Shown in pieces: positions 36,536-47,519 of a DNA stretch of 64,000 bases. Each line of letters opens with the position of its first letter. Within the stretch, counting starts at the first letter, position 1. The notes under the pieces are model-generated. The model saw nothing but the letters and a program-made list of their open reading frames with translations, was not told the DNA's origin and made no database searches. A program made the position numbers and the translations under genes. This DNA comes from Silene conica (taxonomy: Eukaryota > Streptophyta > Magnoliopsida > Caryophyllales > Caryophyllaceae), in NCBI GenBank assembly GCA_029255685.2, contig CM055314.2, forward strand, positions 40,923,790 to 40,987,789, given 5' to 3'.

Positions 36536-39500
36536 GAAGGATGCGCGCAGCTATCATATAGAAAAGAACAAAATAAGAGTTTACATAAAATTGGTGGGCA
36601 GCCGAGATACAATCTGAGCTCCCACCCCCTTAGCTACAACAAAGCTAAGCCTAGTAAAAATGTACGCAGCCATCCGCGCCCCTGCATCCTGAGATACCGA
36701 GTATTGCTGAATCCGCTTCAGCAAGGATACAGCATCCGCACCCAGCTCCCCAAGCGAAGAGAAAGAGAAAGGAAGGAAACCGTAACCTGCAGCCTCACAA
36801 CGATCCCTGTACTTAGCACACTTGCGCTGAGCCGCATCAGCAACAACCCGACCAGGTACAAAATCGGTCATCCCAGTCTGAGTCAGAGGGGAGGACCCAG
36901 TCAAATCAATACACACATCCCGCCCCCTATCCCACGAATAAAGCAGCAAATCCGCAGGGCGAAGAGATCCGCCATGTCCATCAACCAGACCAATGTCAAC
37001 CTCCTTACCCGCCGAAATCCCAGACCTATAGCAAATGTCCAATAGAGTGTCCCTGACAAGGTTATGACGATGCTTGATCCCAACAGTACCAGCACAAGAG
37101 ACAGCGTGATCCCCAAAAACATCCTCAGCAAAAACCCGAGAGCAAGCAGAGCAAGGCCTAGGGACCAAGAAAAGTGGAACACCTAGCCTATACCCAAGCA
37201 CACAACGGTAGGTCCTCCTGTTCATAGTCTGACCCAACCCAGAGACAGGAACCGCTCTCAACCAATCAGAAGAGTGAGCCCCATGCTGAGATTTCCACAA
37301 CGCAACCTGACGCGGGGACAAGGAGAAAACCAACTCCGAAGAAGCAGCAACCGTCGAGAAATAAATATCTGCCAATTTCTTCATAAGTTTGGGGGCAGCA
37401 ATTTCACTAGGGTTACCAAGAAAATCAGAACCTGTAGTCTCCGAGAACACCCGTAAGGCATCGGCGAAAGAAGGGCCAGGGTCAATGATACCAGAAGGCC
37501 GCAGGAGCCTAGCCTGCAATTCAGCAGACTGCAAACGGGAAGCCAAGAACGCATAATGCAACACATCTCCCGCTGCATAAACACCAAGTCCGCCTAAATG
37601 AAAGGGGAAAGTAGCAAGGCGCCACTGCCACTCCCCAAACCCAGGCCCAGACGCGGTGACAATACGCTCCAAGCTAGAACGAAGCGCGGCATCAAAACGG
37701 AGATGAGCCGACCCAAAAGCAACCGGGGAACAAGTACGAAGAGAGAAAAAGAGCTTAGAAATACCAGTACAGGCACGAAGCAAAAGCAACTCACACTGCG
37801 GGTCCTCGATCCTCGCGACTAAGTCCATAAGCTCAACAGTCTTAGTCACTCTCCTCTCCACAAGCTCACCGCTAAAAATAGGGCAAGTACTGACTGGTCC
37901 GCCCAATACCGATACACCCCGTAAGGGACGGGCGATAGAAGTGGGGAAAACACCGGGAAGCCGACTCCGGGGGTCCTCAACAGGCCAAAAGAGCTCCGTC
38001 TTACCAACATTAAGATGAAGACCAAAACCGGGGCCATCAGCCAAAATCAAATCCAACACCCTCCCCACCTCCAACGTATCCCCAACAATAGTACCAACAT
38101 CCAAGTACCATGCCTGCATAGTAAGAGCAAAGGAATCCCGAATTTTGCACACCAGGGGATGCAAAACCAACGCGAAAAGCAACGGCCCCAAAGGATCACC
38201 CTGCTGAACTCCCTGACAAGACCGCAAGCAATGTTCCCCATAATTCAACCGGGCAGGGCGAGAATAACAGAACTCCACCCAACGGCAAAGAACCGGGCAA
38301 CGACGACGGACCTCCTGAAGCATGACCGAACGGTCAACAAGGTTGAAGGCATTCCGGAAATCAACCAGCAACATAGAAAGCCCTACCTCGCCACCACGAG
38401 CCTCCACGAGCCTGTTCAAGGCATGCAAGATAGCCTCTCCTCCACCGGACACCCCAACCCCAAACTGAAGATCAGCAAAATAAGAAGCCAAAGTAGGGCC
38501 AACCAAAAAAGCGCCAATCTTAGAGACCAGCCGTCTCCAGACAGTGCCAACAGCAATAGGACGAAGACCGCCCCCAGGCTTAACTAGGGGGGTGAGCGGA
38601 GCACTAGCAAGGTACTCACCGAGAGCCGGCGGGCATCGGCCATCTAAAAATAGATTAACCACCCTAGTAATAGAGGCGAGCAAATCATCCGAGATAGCCA
38701 CCGCAGCCCCACTCAAACAATCCATGAAGTGCTGTGCGCGAAAACCATCCCTCCCACAAGAAGTACCACGTGGGAAACTACGAATCATATCCAACACCAC
38801 GGCCGAAGAAGCAACTAGTGGAGGATGATCCTCAGGTAAAGGAGGTAAAGATGGTGATGGGACGACCGGATGCTTCTCCTGCAAAGACTCAAAAGTGGCA
38901 ACAGAGTAGGGAGCGACACCAGAAGAAGAGAGCACCCGAACGGCAGCAGTATAATGGCCGTCACTAATCTTCCGCCGACATTGGCGAAGGTTAAGCTCAC
39001 TCAAATCAAGTTCCTCATCCACGTGAAATGGAGGAGAACCCTCAGCCAAACACTCCCGTAACAGCTGCAACCCCCCTCCCGGTGCCCCCCAAGCAAGGAT
39101 AGCCCCGACAATACTTTCCTCCTGCCGCTGCCGCCTGACAGCAGATCTACACTCAACATTACTCCGGGGAGTGAAGGTCTTGAGAAGACAAAGAGGCAGA
39201 ACAAACAATCGAATCCAGCAGGAGAGGTTACCAGGAGAGTCAGCCACCTCATCCAGAACCCCCTTCAAAACCCGAGCAAACCCAAGCCGACACTTAGGAG
39301 GTATGGATTTCACCGAACGAAGGCCCAAAGATAACAAACGATCAAGCGAAGCTATAGACCACTGATCAAGCTCAACCCCAACATCAGACACGGGAACAGA
39401 CGGAGACAGAGCTGGGGGTCTAGGGATACCCTGAATAACAAAACGGACAATACCATCACCACAATCCGGAGGGTCTACAATATCACCCCCTACATGATGA

Positions 39501-40616
39501 CATCTAGAGCGAAAGGCATGGGTCCTAAGACAGACACCGCAAAGCCAAACCCCCATCCGCTTCAAAGCAGTCTCGGCATTAGTATAAACAGTCAAACTAT
39601 CAGAAAGAGTTTGACGTGTAAGACGGTCAGCCCCGTTACGACAATGCCAATCCTAAAAATGATATCGCCAGGAGGATTTTACGAGACCCCTACCGTTACC
39701 ATTCGGACACCCATGCAAATGCGAAAAGGGACACTGAAAACGAACCAACGGAGGCATGAGGAGGAACCAAAACCTCACCAACCACCTAAGCAACGAAGGC
39801 AACCTCCAACACCACCCACCCAAGCACGGTGAAGCAAGTATCCAACGACGCGTGATTAAAAAGCAAAAGAAAGGAAAAAAAACTAAAATAACTAAAATAA
39901 AAAAGAAATTAAAACCAAAGGCTGAAACCCACACCCCACGTAATCTATCCCACACCACGTTAAATGCACAAAGGAAATCCGGCCAGAAACCGACCTGTAC
40001 AGGAACCGTCGTGAAGAACAGAAAAACGCGTCAAAGGCAGCAGACTCACCACAAAGCGACTGCCCATAAAATTCCGGCCACCCTAGCCGCACCCCAAAGC
40101 ACCGCCGGAACCACAGAAGACGACCACCACCACTGAGGACCAAAACCCCGCAAAACAAACCAACTCCGCCTCAGAAAACACCCTCACTCACCGGGAAACA
40201 CCACGACCCACTGTAGAACGCCGGCAACGTGAGGTTGCCAACGATGAGAGAAAGAAACACCGGCGACGTGAGGTCACCGGAGGCAGGTCTGATGCGTAAA
40301 CGCTCGAAACCCTAACACCCACTGCCGTGTCAAAACCACCACCAACCACCGGATAAGAATGCACCGACGAGGAAACGCCGGCGACAGACACCCTAGACAC
40401 CGGCGACAGGCAGAGATGAAACGGCAGACTCCCTTGAAACCCTAAAACCGCCTTCTCCTGCTAACTGTTTAGAACAACCACCCTATGCCGGCGACAGAGA
40501 ATGGACCGACGAGAGACGTCGACGACCCTAGACACCGGCGAGGAGGTGCGACGGCAGCCACTAAACCCTACACGCCAAAACACCAAAACACTCGGCTCTC
40601 ACGCTCGCCCAAACGC

Positions 40617-40617
<1 letters not shown>
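36504..40617 (-). mobile_element. LINE with restriction-like endonuclease (R2/R4/Utopia-like architecture)
   Basis: A 29-base T run at 36504-36532 is the complement of the poly(A) tail. The element ends at 40617, where TTA units resume. One long minus-strand frame (39757-36581) is followed by a very short 3' region and preceded by about 860 bases of GC-rich 5' region. The element appears full length, or nearly so, and lies in a TTA array. The empty site is preserved in the left LTR at 30305-30440. Target duplication cannot be measured in the microsatellite. Confidence 0.85.
36581..39757 (-). pseudogene. LINE polyprotein: zinc finger, reverse transcriptase, CCHC, restriction-like endonuclease
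   Basis: From ATG 39757 the frame reads MPPLVRFQCPFSHLHGC and WRYHF, a C2H2-finger-like start. A TAG stop follows at 39653-39655 (codon 35), then DWHCRNGADRLTRQTL. Counting from the TTG at 39595, 1004 codons follow without a stop. Reverse transcriptase motifs are GTSCGRDGFRAQHF, LRPIAVGTVWRRLVSK, motif A LVDFRNAFN (about 410) and motif B QGVQQGDPLGPLLF. Motif C is YLDVGT (497-502), where the second catalytic Asp is Val (codon 38096-38098). A CCHC knuckle (C815, C818, H830, C834) precedes the endonuclease signature RPAD (879-882), CIDLT with D897, and KCAKY (925-929). Family members nick the target and reverse transcribe there. The lost Asp and the stop imply this copy is inactive. Confidence 0.8.

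Positions 40618-40697
<80 letters not shown>
40618..40697. repeat. (TTA)n array, right side of the LINE target
   Basis: Pure ATT/TTA units continuing the microsatellite that was split by the LINE. The left part is at 36480-36503. Confidence 0.95.
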
Positions 40698-42001
40698 GTT
40701 ATATTATTATTATAACATTGTATTTATTGTTATAGTATTTTAAGTTTTTGTTAAGTTGAACAATTGAAGGGTTTTACGAGTCGGGAAAGTTACTATTTCG
40801 GGAAAGTGTCCATTTTGGGAAACTTTCCACTATTAGAAGGTTACTAATTATAGTAGGTGTACCTTGTGATATGGGGTTTTGGGAAGATTATTGATTCGTT
40901 ACAAATACGTGTTTAGGTAACAGTTTCCGCGGGGAACACTTCTAGCGAGCGTTGGACTTATCTTCATATCTGCTATTCGAGGTAGGGGAATACCGTATGC
41001 CTGTTGATGAGTTATTTGATTTTAAACGTTGTTAACAATGTATGTCTTATTATATTGAATGAGTGTGAAATATTGCTTTATTTGATTGAATAATTCTGTG
41101 ACACGATACGATGTGACGAATATTGGGTCTTGTGATATGGAGCGGAGTATATTGGGTCTTGTGACTAGTGTGGAGTATATTGGGTCTTGTGACTAGTGTG
41201 GAGTATATTGGGTCTTGTGACTGGTGCGGAGTATATTGGGTCTTGTGATTGGTGTGGAGGTAATGGGTCTTGTGATCGGTGCGGAGTTTATTTGGCGTTG
41301 GATCGGTGCGGAGTTTATTTGGCGTTGGATCGGTGCGGAGATTATTTGGCGTTGGATCGGTGCGGAGTTTATTTGGTGTTGGATCGGTGCGGAGTTAAGG
41401 GATGATTGATCCCAATATATATTTTATAAGTTTGTTTATTTATTTTCCTCTACTCAACCTCGTGGTGGACCCTGTGTATTCGTGATCACCTGTGATGAAC
41501 CAAATTATTGGGAGCAGATTGACAGGTGGCTGAGACTATGGGAAGCTATGGGAAGAAAGAGCTTGGATCCGGACCAGACTAGAGTCTAGATCACCTTAGT
41601 CAGTTTAGCACGAGTTGTATTTTCATTTTATAAGACAGTTTGGTTTCAGTTGTTAAGAACATGTTATGGAGTTTAAATTTTGGTTAAAGTACTGTTTATC
41701 TTTCCTTTGTATCTACTACCTCGGGAAACCGAGATGGTGACACCTTTATTTATCTAAGGAGTCCTAGCACAGGCCTTTAAATAAATGGGGGTGTTACATC
41801 CTTAGCCATAGAAATCACTTGAGGACGGATTTGGTTTGAAATCGCCTTTTTTCCTCATAATTCTGCAAAATAGCATAAAAATACGAAAGTAGACAAAAGT
41901 TGGGAAATAAAGGCTAAAACATCGTAAATGAGCGACCAAATGCGTGTAAAATTAGATGAAAAACATCATAAAATAGACACGCATCAGTCGTAGTCCTTAA
42001 C

Positions 42002-42717
42002 TTACTCCAGCCAACGACGCTGTCGCATATTGAGGTCTTTCTGGGTGAAAATGTACTTTAGACTATTGTGATCCGTGAAAATGCGACAATGAGATCCAAT
42101 CAAGTAATGACGCCACATCTTCAGGGCGTGAACAACTGCAGCTAACTCAAGATCATGCGTCGGATAGTTCACCTCGTGAACTCGCAACTGTCTAGATGAG
42201 TAAGCTATCACCTTACCACTCTGCATCAACACACATCCAAGCCCTAACATCGAAGCATCGCAGTAAACATCAAAGTCAACCCCAATCTTTGGTAAAGCAA
42301 GTACGGGAGCGGAAGTCAACCTAGTCTTCAATTCCTGAAATGAGCTCTCACACTTATCTGTCCAAACAAATTTAGCTTCCTTCTTCAATAACTGAGTCAT
42401 CGGACGAGCCAATCTAGAGAAATCCTCAACAAATCGACGGTAGTAACCCGCTAAACCAAGGAAACTACGGATCTCTCCCACATCTTTGGGACTCTCCCAA
42501 TCAACAACGGCCTCAATCTTCGCGGGATCAACCATAACTCCCTCACTAGATATCACATGTCCAAGAAATGCAACCTTAGAAAGCCAAAACTCACACTTAG
42601 AGAACTTCGCGAACCACTTCTGTCGACGTAAAATCCCAAGAACCAATCGGAGATGCTTGGCATACTCCTCATTGGTCTTCGAGTAAATGAGAATGTCATC
42701 AATAAACACCACAACAC
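42002..42717 (-). pseudogene. Gypsy pol of element A, reverse transcriptase end and RNase H
   Basis: The minus-strand frame starts inside the catalytic core of reverse transcriptase with [13 protein letters not shown] (motif C, FIDD). It runs through [32 protein letters not shown] and the RNase H part with [37 protein letters not shown] and [17 protein letters not shown]. It stops at a TAA just after RRWLE, where the family has a residue such as Leu, followed by VKDYD up to the solo-LTR edge. Gag, protease and the first two-thirds of reverse transcriptase are missing, because the frame abuts an LTR fragment at 42718. Its continuation is 25985-27605. The stop and the deletion make the gene inactive. 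Confidence 0.88.
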
Positions 42718-43340
42718 AAGTGCTAATATATACAATAAGGCCGAGTTTCTCATTATCGTCACCTTAAAAGCAATTCCTCTCAAAGCTCCTCCTCAACGAT
42801 GAAGCTATCCACGTCCGGGTCTTCTAAGCCCTCACCTACATCACGATAAACAGATTTAAGGGACCGAAATGCGGATTCTACAAAAACAGCCCCATTTTCG
42901 AAATGAAGGAAATGAAAAACGGAAGTGACGGATGACTTGCAAATTCGATGAGGATTCCGAAAATATATTTATTACCTTGATTCGGTGAACGGATGATGAC
43001 GGAAATTTGGAAAAGAAGATGAAGATTTAAGGAGGTTTTGTGAAATATGAAATGTCAGTGTTTTGATTTTGAAGGAGAACAATATGTCGACATTACACAA
43101 GGGTTTAGGGGTTTGTAATTGTCCTTTCCCGTTTCAAGGAAAACGGGTTGGAATGAACGGGTTTTTATGACATGAATTCAAGTTGCCAAGTTTGTATTCG
43201 TCTTAAGGACTTAAGGTTCTTAAGACGGATCTTACTATTTATTTAAAACACTTTCCCAATAAATTATTAAAATATTATTTTATTACTTAAAATAATTAAA
43301 AACCCTTAAAATATATTTTATAAAAATACGGGATGTTACA
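42718..43340 (-). repeat. Truncated 5' LTR of gypsy element A
   Basis: This piece is nearly identical to 25296-25917 of the 3' LTR and ends at the same TGTTACA before the target repeat. Its other 2.2 kb, and the internal region to mid-pol, are deleted. The join at 42715-42720 shares AAG with the LTR sequence. Confidence 0.9.
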
Positions 43341-43664
43341 CCATACTTACCCTATGGTGACGGTTTTAGACGCAAAACCGACACCATAGCTTACCCTATG
43401 GCGACGGTTGTAGACGCAAAACCGACATCATAACTTACCCTATTGTGGCGGTTTAGACTCCTATGGTGGCGGTTTGGAACTCACAACCGAGACCATAACG
43501 TACCCTATGGTGACGGTTTTAACGCACAACCGACAACGTAGGGTAAGCTACGGTGGCGGTTTTACAACCGACACAAACATTATGTGACCCTAGCAATCAC
43601 GTCGCTAGAAACCGACACTAATAAAGTATTAGAACCGACACTGTAGGGTATAATTCTACTAGTA
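43341..43664. repeat. CACTA right subterminal repeats, second part, and terminus
   Basis: The repeat array from 22700-23074 continues after gypsy A: units with ACCCTATGGTGACGGTTTTA and AACCGACACC. The last bases TTCTACTAGTA (ending 43664) are the complement of TACTAGTAGAA. This would be a CACTAGTAGAA terminus with a C to T change at the first base. Confidence 0.65.
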
Positions 43665-46600
43665 ATATTTCAAAATTTAGATTTCTTCCAAAGATTTCGA
43701 TATAATTTATAAGGCACCAGTCTTTGTTAAGGAGTGTTGGGGTTCTCGTTGTACATCCAAGAGCCCGACATTCCAAATCTGAGACAAGACCCAAATTCAA
43801 ATTAGTCAAAATTCAAAATCTAGATCAATCCGGTGTCGGTAAGCATAGTTCGCGTTATCAGACGTCTCCAATAACGAGTTCAAATGACAAATCGACGCTG
43901 AGATCAATCACATTGCAAATCAAACAGTTCTTTTAAAAACCAAATTTCCCAAAAATAAATCTTTATTTTCGATTCCTCAAAAGAGTAAAATTGCAACAAC
44001 GTTAAAAGGTTACTTTCAACAAAAGAGGAAACTGTTTCCAAATCCTCAAAACAATTAAGATTTTCCAAAAATTACAACTTTTAGAATTAACAATAGGGAA
44101 CAAATTCCAAAAACAGTCACCGGGAGCGCAGAAACAATCATAGAGATTACTTTCGACACGAAGGATTGAGAGTTTCTAGTTTCACAACTTACAGAACACA
44201 CGAGGAAGGATCGAAGGAACGGAACAACCAGGTTGAAGGTCAAGGGAGATGGTAACTCCTGCCAAACATGGGGTCACTAACCACTCAATCCATAGTCAAA
44301 GCATTGTTACAACGATTTCTAGTGTATCCCAAGAAGGACAATTCCAGTGATCTCTAGACTCTCAATGGTCTCACAATCCCTCTTACCATTATCTCATCCA
44401 CAAAACAAGGCATTTCCTCACTCGCGGTAGAAGCTTAAGCTCATATTCCAGATCGAGGTTTGCGCACTTACGAAATTCTAAACCAAAAATTCCATTATAA
44501 CATCAAATTCCAAAAATTAGGACACCAAACTCTCTACACCATGACTCTTCCCAATCAGAAAGGCCATAACCAAAATCATCTATAACCTTTAGTCCTACAT
44601 AGTTCAATTCTATCAAATTCATTCCACAGGCGCCTCGGGATCCTTAAATCCGAAATTTTATTACCATAGTGAATATTCAAGTTAAGGCCTCACTAGAATA
44701 ACAACTTTCAGTCCAACAGTTTCCACAAGACTTAGTCATTCACATTCCGAGATTTCCCAAATGGTATCCATGAACACTTATAAGTCGCAAATTTCTATAC
44801 TATGATCACCTCAAACATCAATAGTTTCCTGTCAACCACTCCTGAAGTATTATTAAGCCAACATGCTTCCACTATCCAACAAGCTATCATAACCGATCCG
44901 CCTAGTCAGGGTGCATCTCTAAATTCCATTAAGTATCACATTAGGTAAACGCCGACGTTCCATAAGTAACTTAAGGTCAACACTCAGACAGCTCCATATG
45001 TCCACTTGAAAATGTCTCAACATTCTCATACCGTTACCAATAACTCTCGTTCCTCAAGTATGTGGTCCTTTCTGCAATTAAGCAGTTGCTCAAGATTAGG
45101 TATCATTAACTCACCTAATTCGTCCATTTAACCACATCATCATTATCGTAAGCATGCACCTCTAAAATCACTTAGGACTTTAAGTATCGTATTTAAATCC
45201 TCAAATGGTACTTCCAAGTCTACAATTACCACTTACGTCTGGCCATCTAACATGAAGCTTTCAAGACGGCACACTATCCAATATCACCCGAATATTATTA
45301 TCATAAACTCTCTCAACCAAATTCTGGCAACGCAAAACCAAGCATTCTTAGGGCAAGTATCACTACTCCAAGAACAAGTCGATCTCGCCACTAATCTAAA
45401 TGAAAAGGAACAAGGCTCACAAAAGAGGAGATGAGATGCGAACTTCAGGGATAAACACGACATAGGTCTCGAGAGAGACACATGGAAGACGACTCGAGGA
45501 ACAACAAGATGACAAGCTAAGGAACTTTAGGCTATGGACCCCAATCAAAGTTGAAGCCAAGAGCAGACGGAGATGCAAAGGAGAAGAAAGGAGAGAAGCG
45601 ACGTGAAAGGAACGATTGCGGAATCTGCCAAGGTGCGGGTCTCTCACTATTCTCGCGGGGTTCTCACTTCTTACTCTCCAAATCAAGTCATTCAATTATC
45701 GGTCCTCACGAACAATTCCTTTAATGATTTATATACCCTAATTTTCCAAACTTTAAACGATATCATCATTACAACTACTTATTCGCAAAAGTTTGAGATG
45801 TCACATCTCTGCTAGTCCCTCAAATGACAATTCAATAACACTTTCAAGAGTCACTCCTATATGCAACATCTACTTTACTTACCTTACTGTCCACCAGATA
45901 ACAATTCCTAAACCATCAAGTTTTCCGAATTCTCGTCTCCCAATAGATTACTTTATTCTATCCACAGACCGGTGGTGCATCCTCAAATTTCTCTTAAGTT
46001 TTTCAATAAATAAACATTAAGATTCATTAAGCAGCCTAGGGTCAAATAGTGGTTCACTTCTTCTAAGCGTAAGTCATAACCTCTTCGAGTATTCCACTAT
46101 TATAGCAAATGACTCGTATTCCTCAACAACGAGCCTTTCTCAGCTCAATCACTCACCTAAGTCAAGTGATACTAACTCCTTTAACAATACTCTTCAATCA
46201 ACAAATTTTCACAATCTACGCATGGTTCTCAAGATTAAGTTCCACCGAATACTAAGTACACAACTCAACCTTCAAGAAAGTACCCTATCACTCACTTTCA
46301 CTCTCCCAATTGGATAGACAACTAGACACTTGGATCATCAAAACATGTCTCTCGATACCTCTTATGTTATTCCTCAATTAACAACATTTCTCAGAGCACA
46401 GCTCACGGTGATCCTAAAACTAGTTCCTCCAAATCCAATAAAAGGGAAGATTACATACAGGGCACCTTGGAAAAGTAAGCAACAAGGTTACGTTGAAAAG
46501 ATATGAAGATCTGTTCTAGTAAGATAGACAAATATTCTAAAAGAAGGATGTGCATCCGGAGTTATCAAGAAAGGTGATGCACAAAGAAAGAGGAGTATCT

Positions 46601-46876
46601 TCAAGACTCAAAAGTATTCTCCCACAGTAGCACAAATCTTCTATCTTCGGTAGAAACTCCGGTCTCCATCGCCCCATGGATAAGTCCACGGTTCGTCGAT
46701 CGAAAGGCATAAAAGTAAAATCAATGATAATCAACAAACACGTTAGAACCTAATAAAAGCAATCACAAGACAGGCTACAATATAAGTCCTTAAATCTACC
46801 CTATCTCTCATTAATTATTTGTTTATATGGTCAAGTTAAGGTTGGGGGTTACATGAGTGCGTCGGGAGCGATAACG
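43665..46876 (-). mobile_element. Non-coding interior of an LTR element of the gypsy-A LTR family
   Basis: A PBS and LTR of that family follow on the right, read on the minus strand, so this is the interior leading away from its 5' LTR. I see no gag or pol motif in 3.2 kb; open frames are short and unlike known proteins. The 3' LTR that should lie to the left is missing at the CACTA border. The assignment is by position rather than by recognised sequence. Confidence 0.5.
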
Positions 46877-46888
46877 CTCTGATACCAA
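46877..46888 (-). other. Primer-binding site, tRNA-iMet type
   Basis: The plus strand GCTCTGATACCA is the complement of TGGTATCAGAGC, two bases from the LTR start at 46891. It shows that the LTR to the right is a 5' LTR of an element reading left. Confidence 0.85.
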
Positions 46889-47519
46889 CTGTAAAACCCT
46901 TGCGAAAGCGGAAATAATAAACATACAAAGTACTAAAAATGCAGCGGAATTAAAACTTTTTAACAAACTAAACATGCGAGGTGCTATAAACATAAATGAG
47001 TATTAAAGTACAATACAAAAGAAGCCCGGGATGGCACATCCCTACAGGCACTCAAAAACTGAAAGAAAGTCTAGAGTCTAGCTAACGCAAAAGTGTAAGT
47101 CAAAATCGATGAATAGGATCATCGCTCGCTAGCTCCATGCAACCCTCTGCCAATCACCTGTCATGTACCTACATACATGTAAACATGTACGCCACAATCA
47201 GTGGGGAGTGACTAGAGTTCTCCTAGCCACCTTTTGTAACGACACGTAACACAGAAATACACAACACGCTCCAACATATATAAAACATGTGAAGCATACA
47301 AATCTCGATATCTGAATCTCCAGTCAACATGCAATTACTATGCAAGGCTCTCAACCAACTTCGGAAACTATTAGGAAGGAGAGTCGGTTTCCCTTCCGGT
47401 TGCCCGGCCGGGGGGTCTTTCAAACCAAACCATTTACGAAACTAGCTATAGAGTCATCCAATGCCTTGGATGAACAGCTCCACAATCAATACACTATATC
47501 CCTCAGAACAACATCAAGC

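Larger units (their letters stand above)
29119..41798 (+). mobile_element. Non-coding gypsy-type LTR element B (LARD-like)
   Basis: The target repeat TCCTT is at 29114-29118 and 41799-41803, with ends TGTAACAGG and GTGTTACA. The LTRs are 29119-31543 and 35272-41798; the latter holds a 4.1-kb LINE. Without the LINE the LTRs are 2425 and 2413 bases and differ at few positions, so the insertion is recent. The 3.7-kb interior is non-coding. It is related to element C in its LTR 3' end (AAATAAATGGGGGTGTTACA) and the start of the interior. Confidence 0.93.
35272..41798 (+). repeat. Right LTR of element B, interrupted by an RLE-type LINE
   Basis: This is the partner of 29119-31543, with the same double start (second TGTAATACC at 35417). 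The LTR sequence is broken in its TTA array at 36503/40618 by the LINE and then continues, including the tandem array at 41119-41401. Confidence 0.92.
27606..41986 (-). mobile_element. Athila-type solo LTR inside gypsy pol, itself interrupted
   Basis: The left edge is TGATACCCGTCGTTG at 27606 and the right edge GACACGCATCA at 41986. The target repeat GTCGT is at 27601-27605 and 41987-41991. Removing the insertion joins the pol codons for KDYD and IELLYHEG in frame. The sequence is homologous to the LTRs at 53753-55365 and 58925-60450. About 1.7 kb remain once element B (29119-41798) is removed. No interior is present, so this is a recombined solo LTR. It carries three paired 21-base-spaced motifs (28194-28267 and 28816-28848). 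Confidence 0.92.
23075..43340 (-). mobile_element. Ty3/gypsy element A, internally deleted, with nested insertions
   Basis: The target repeat is CCATA at 23070-23074 and 43341-43345, and the ends are TGTAAAAC and TGTTACA. The pol gene reads on the minus strand, so 23075-25917 is the 3' LTR and the 42718-43340 piece is what is left of the 5' LTR. Gag, protease and the start of reverse transcriptase, together with most of the 5' LTR, are deleted. The element sits inside the right subterminal repeats of the CACTA transposon. It contains an Athila-type solo LTR (27606-41986). Confidence 0.92.
4005..43664 (+). mobile_element. En/Spm (CACTA) DNA transposon sequence, heavily nested
   Basis: The left end is CACTACAAAAAAACAC at 4005, followed by short inverted subterminal repeats. 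Two spliced genes on the plus strand follow: a transposase (5743-20855) and a second gene with a Ulp1-type protease (21014-22413). The right part carries another set of subterminal repeats (22700-23074 and 43341-43640). It stops at a sequence whose complement reads TACTAGTAGAATTATAC, close to the CACTAGTAGAAA type of CACTA terminus with one C to T change. After removal of two LTR elements (6891-18460 and 23075-43340) about 7.8 kb remain. The left and right ends differ, and the flanking triplets do not match (TTC and ATA). The element may therefore be chimeric or made of two CACTA copies. Confidence 0.65.

Noticed and set aside
36533-37045. Plus-strand open frame of 170 codons, and others up to 40136
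   Set aside because: They lie antisense to the LINE polyprotein and arise from its GC-rich codon pattern; no motif is recognisable.
40485-40743. Poly-Tyr and poly-Ile frames, also at 9380-9705
   Set aside because: TTA microsatellites.
43665-46876. Host gene between the CACTA end and the gypsy PBS
   Set aside because: Several short frames but no motif, and the PBS and LTR to the right make it an element interior.
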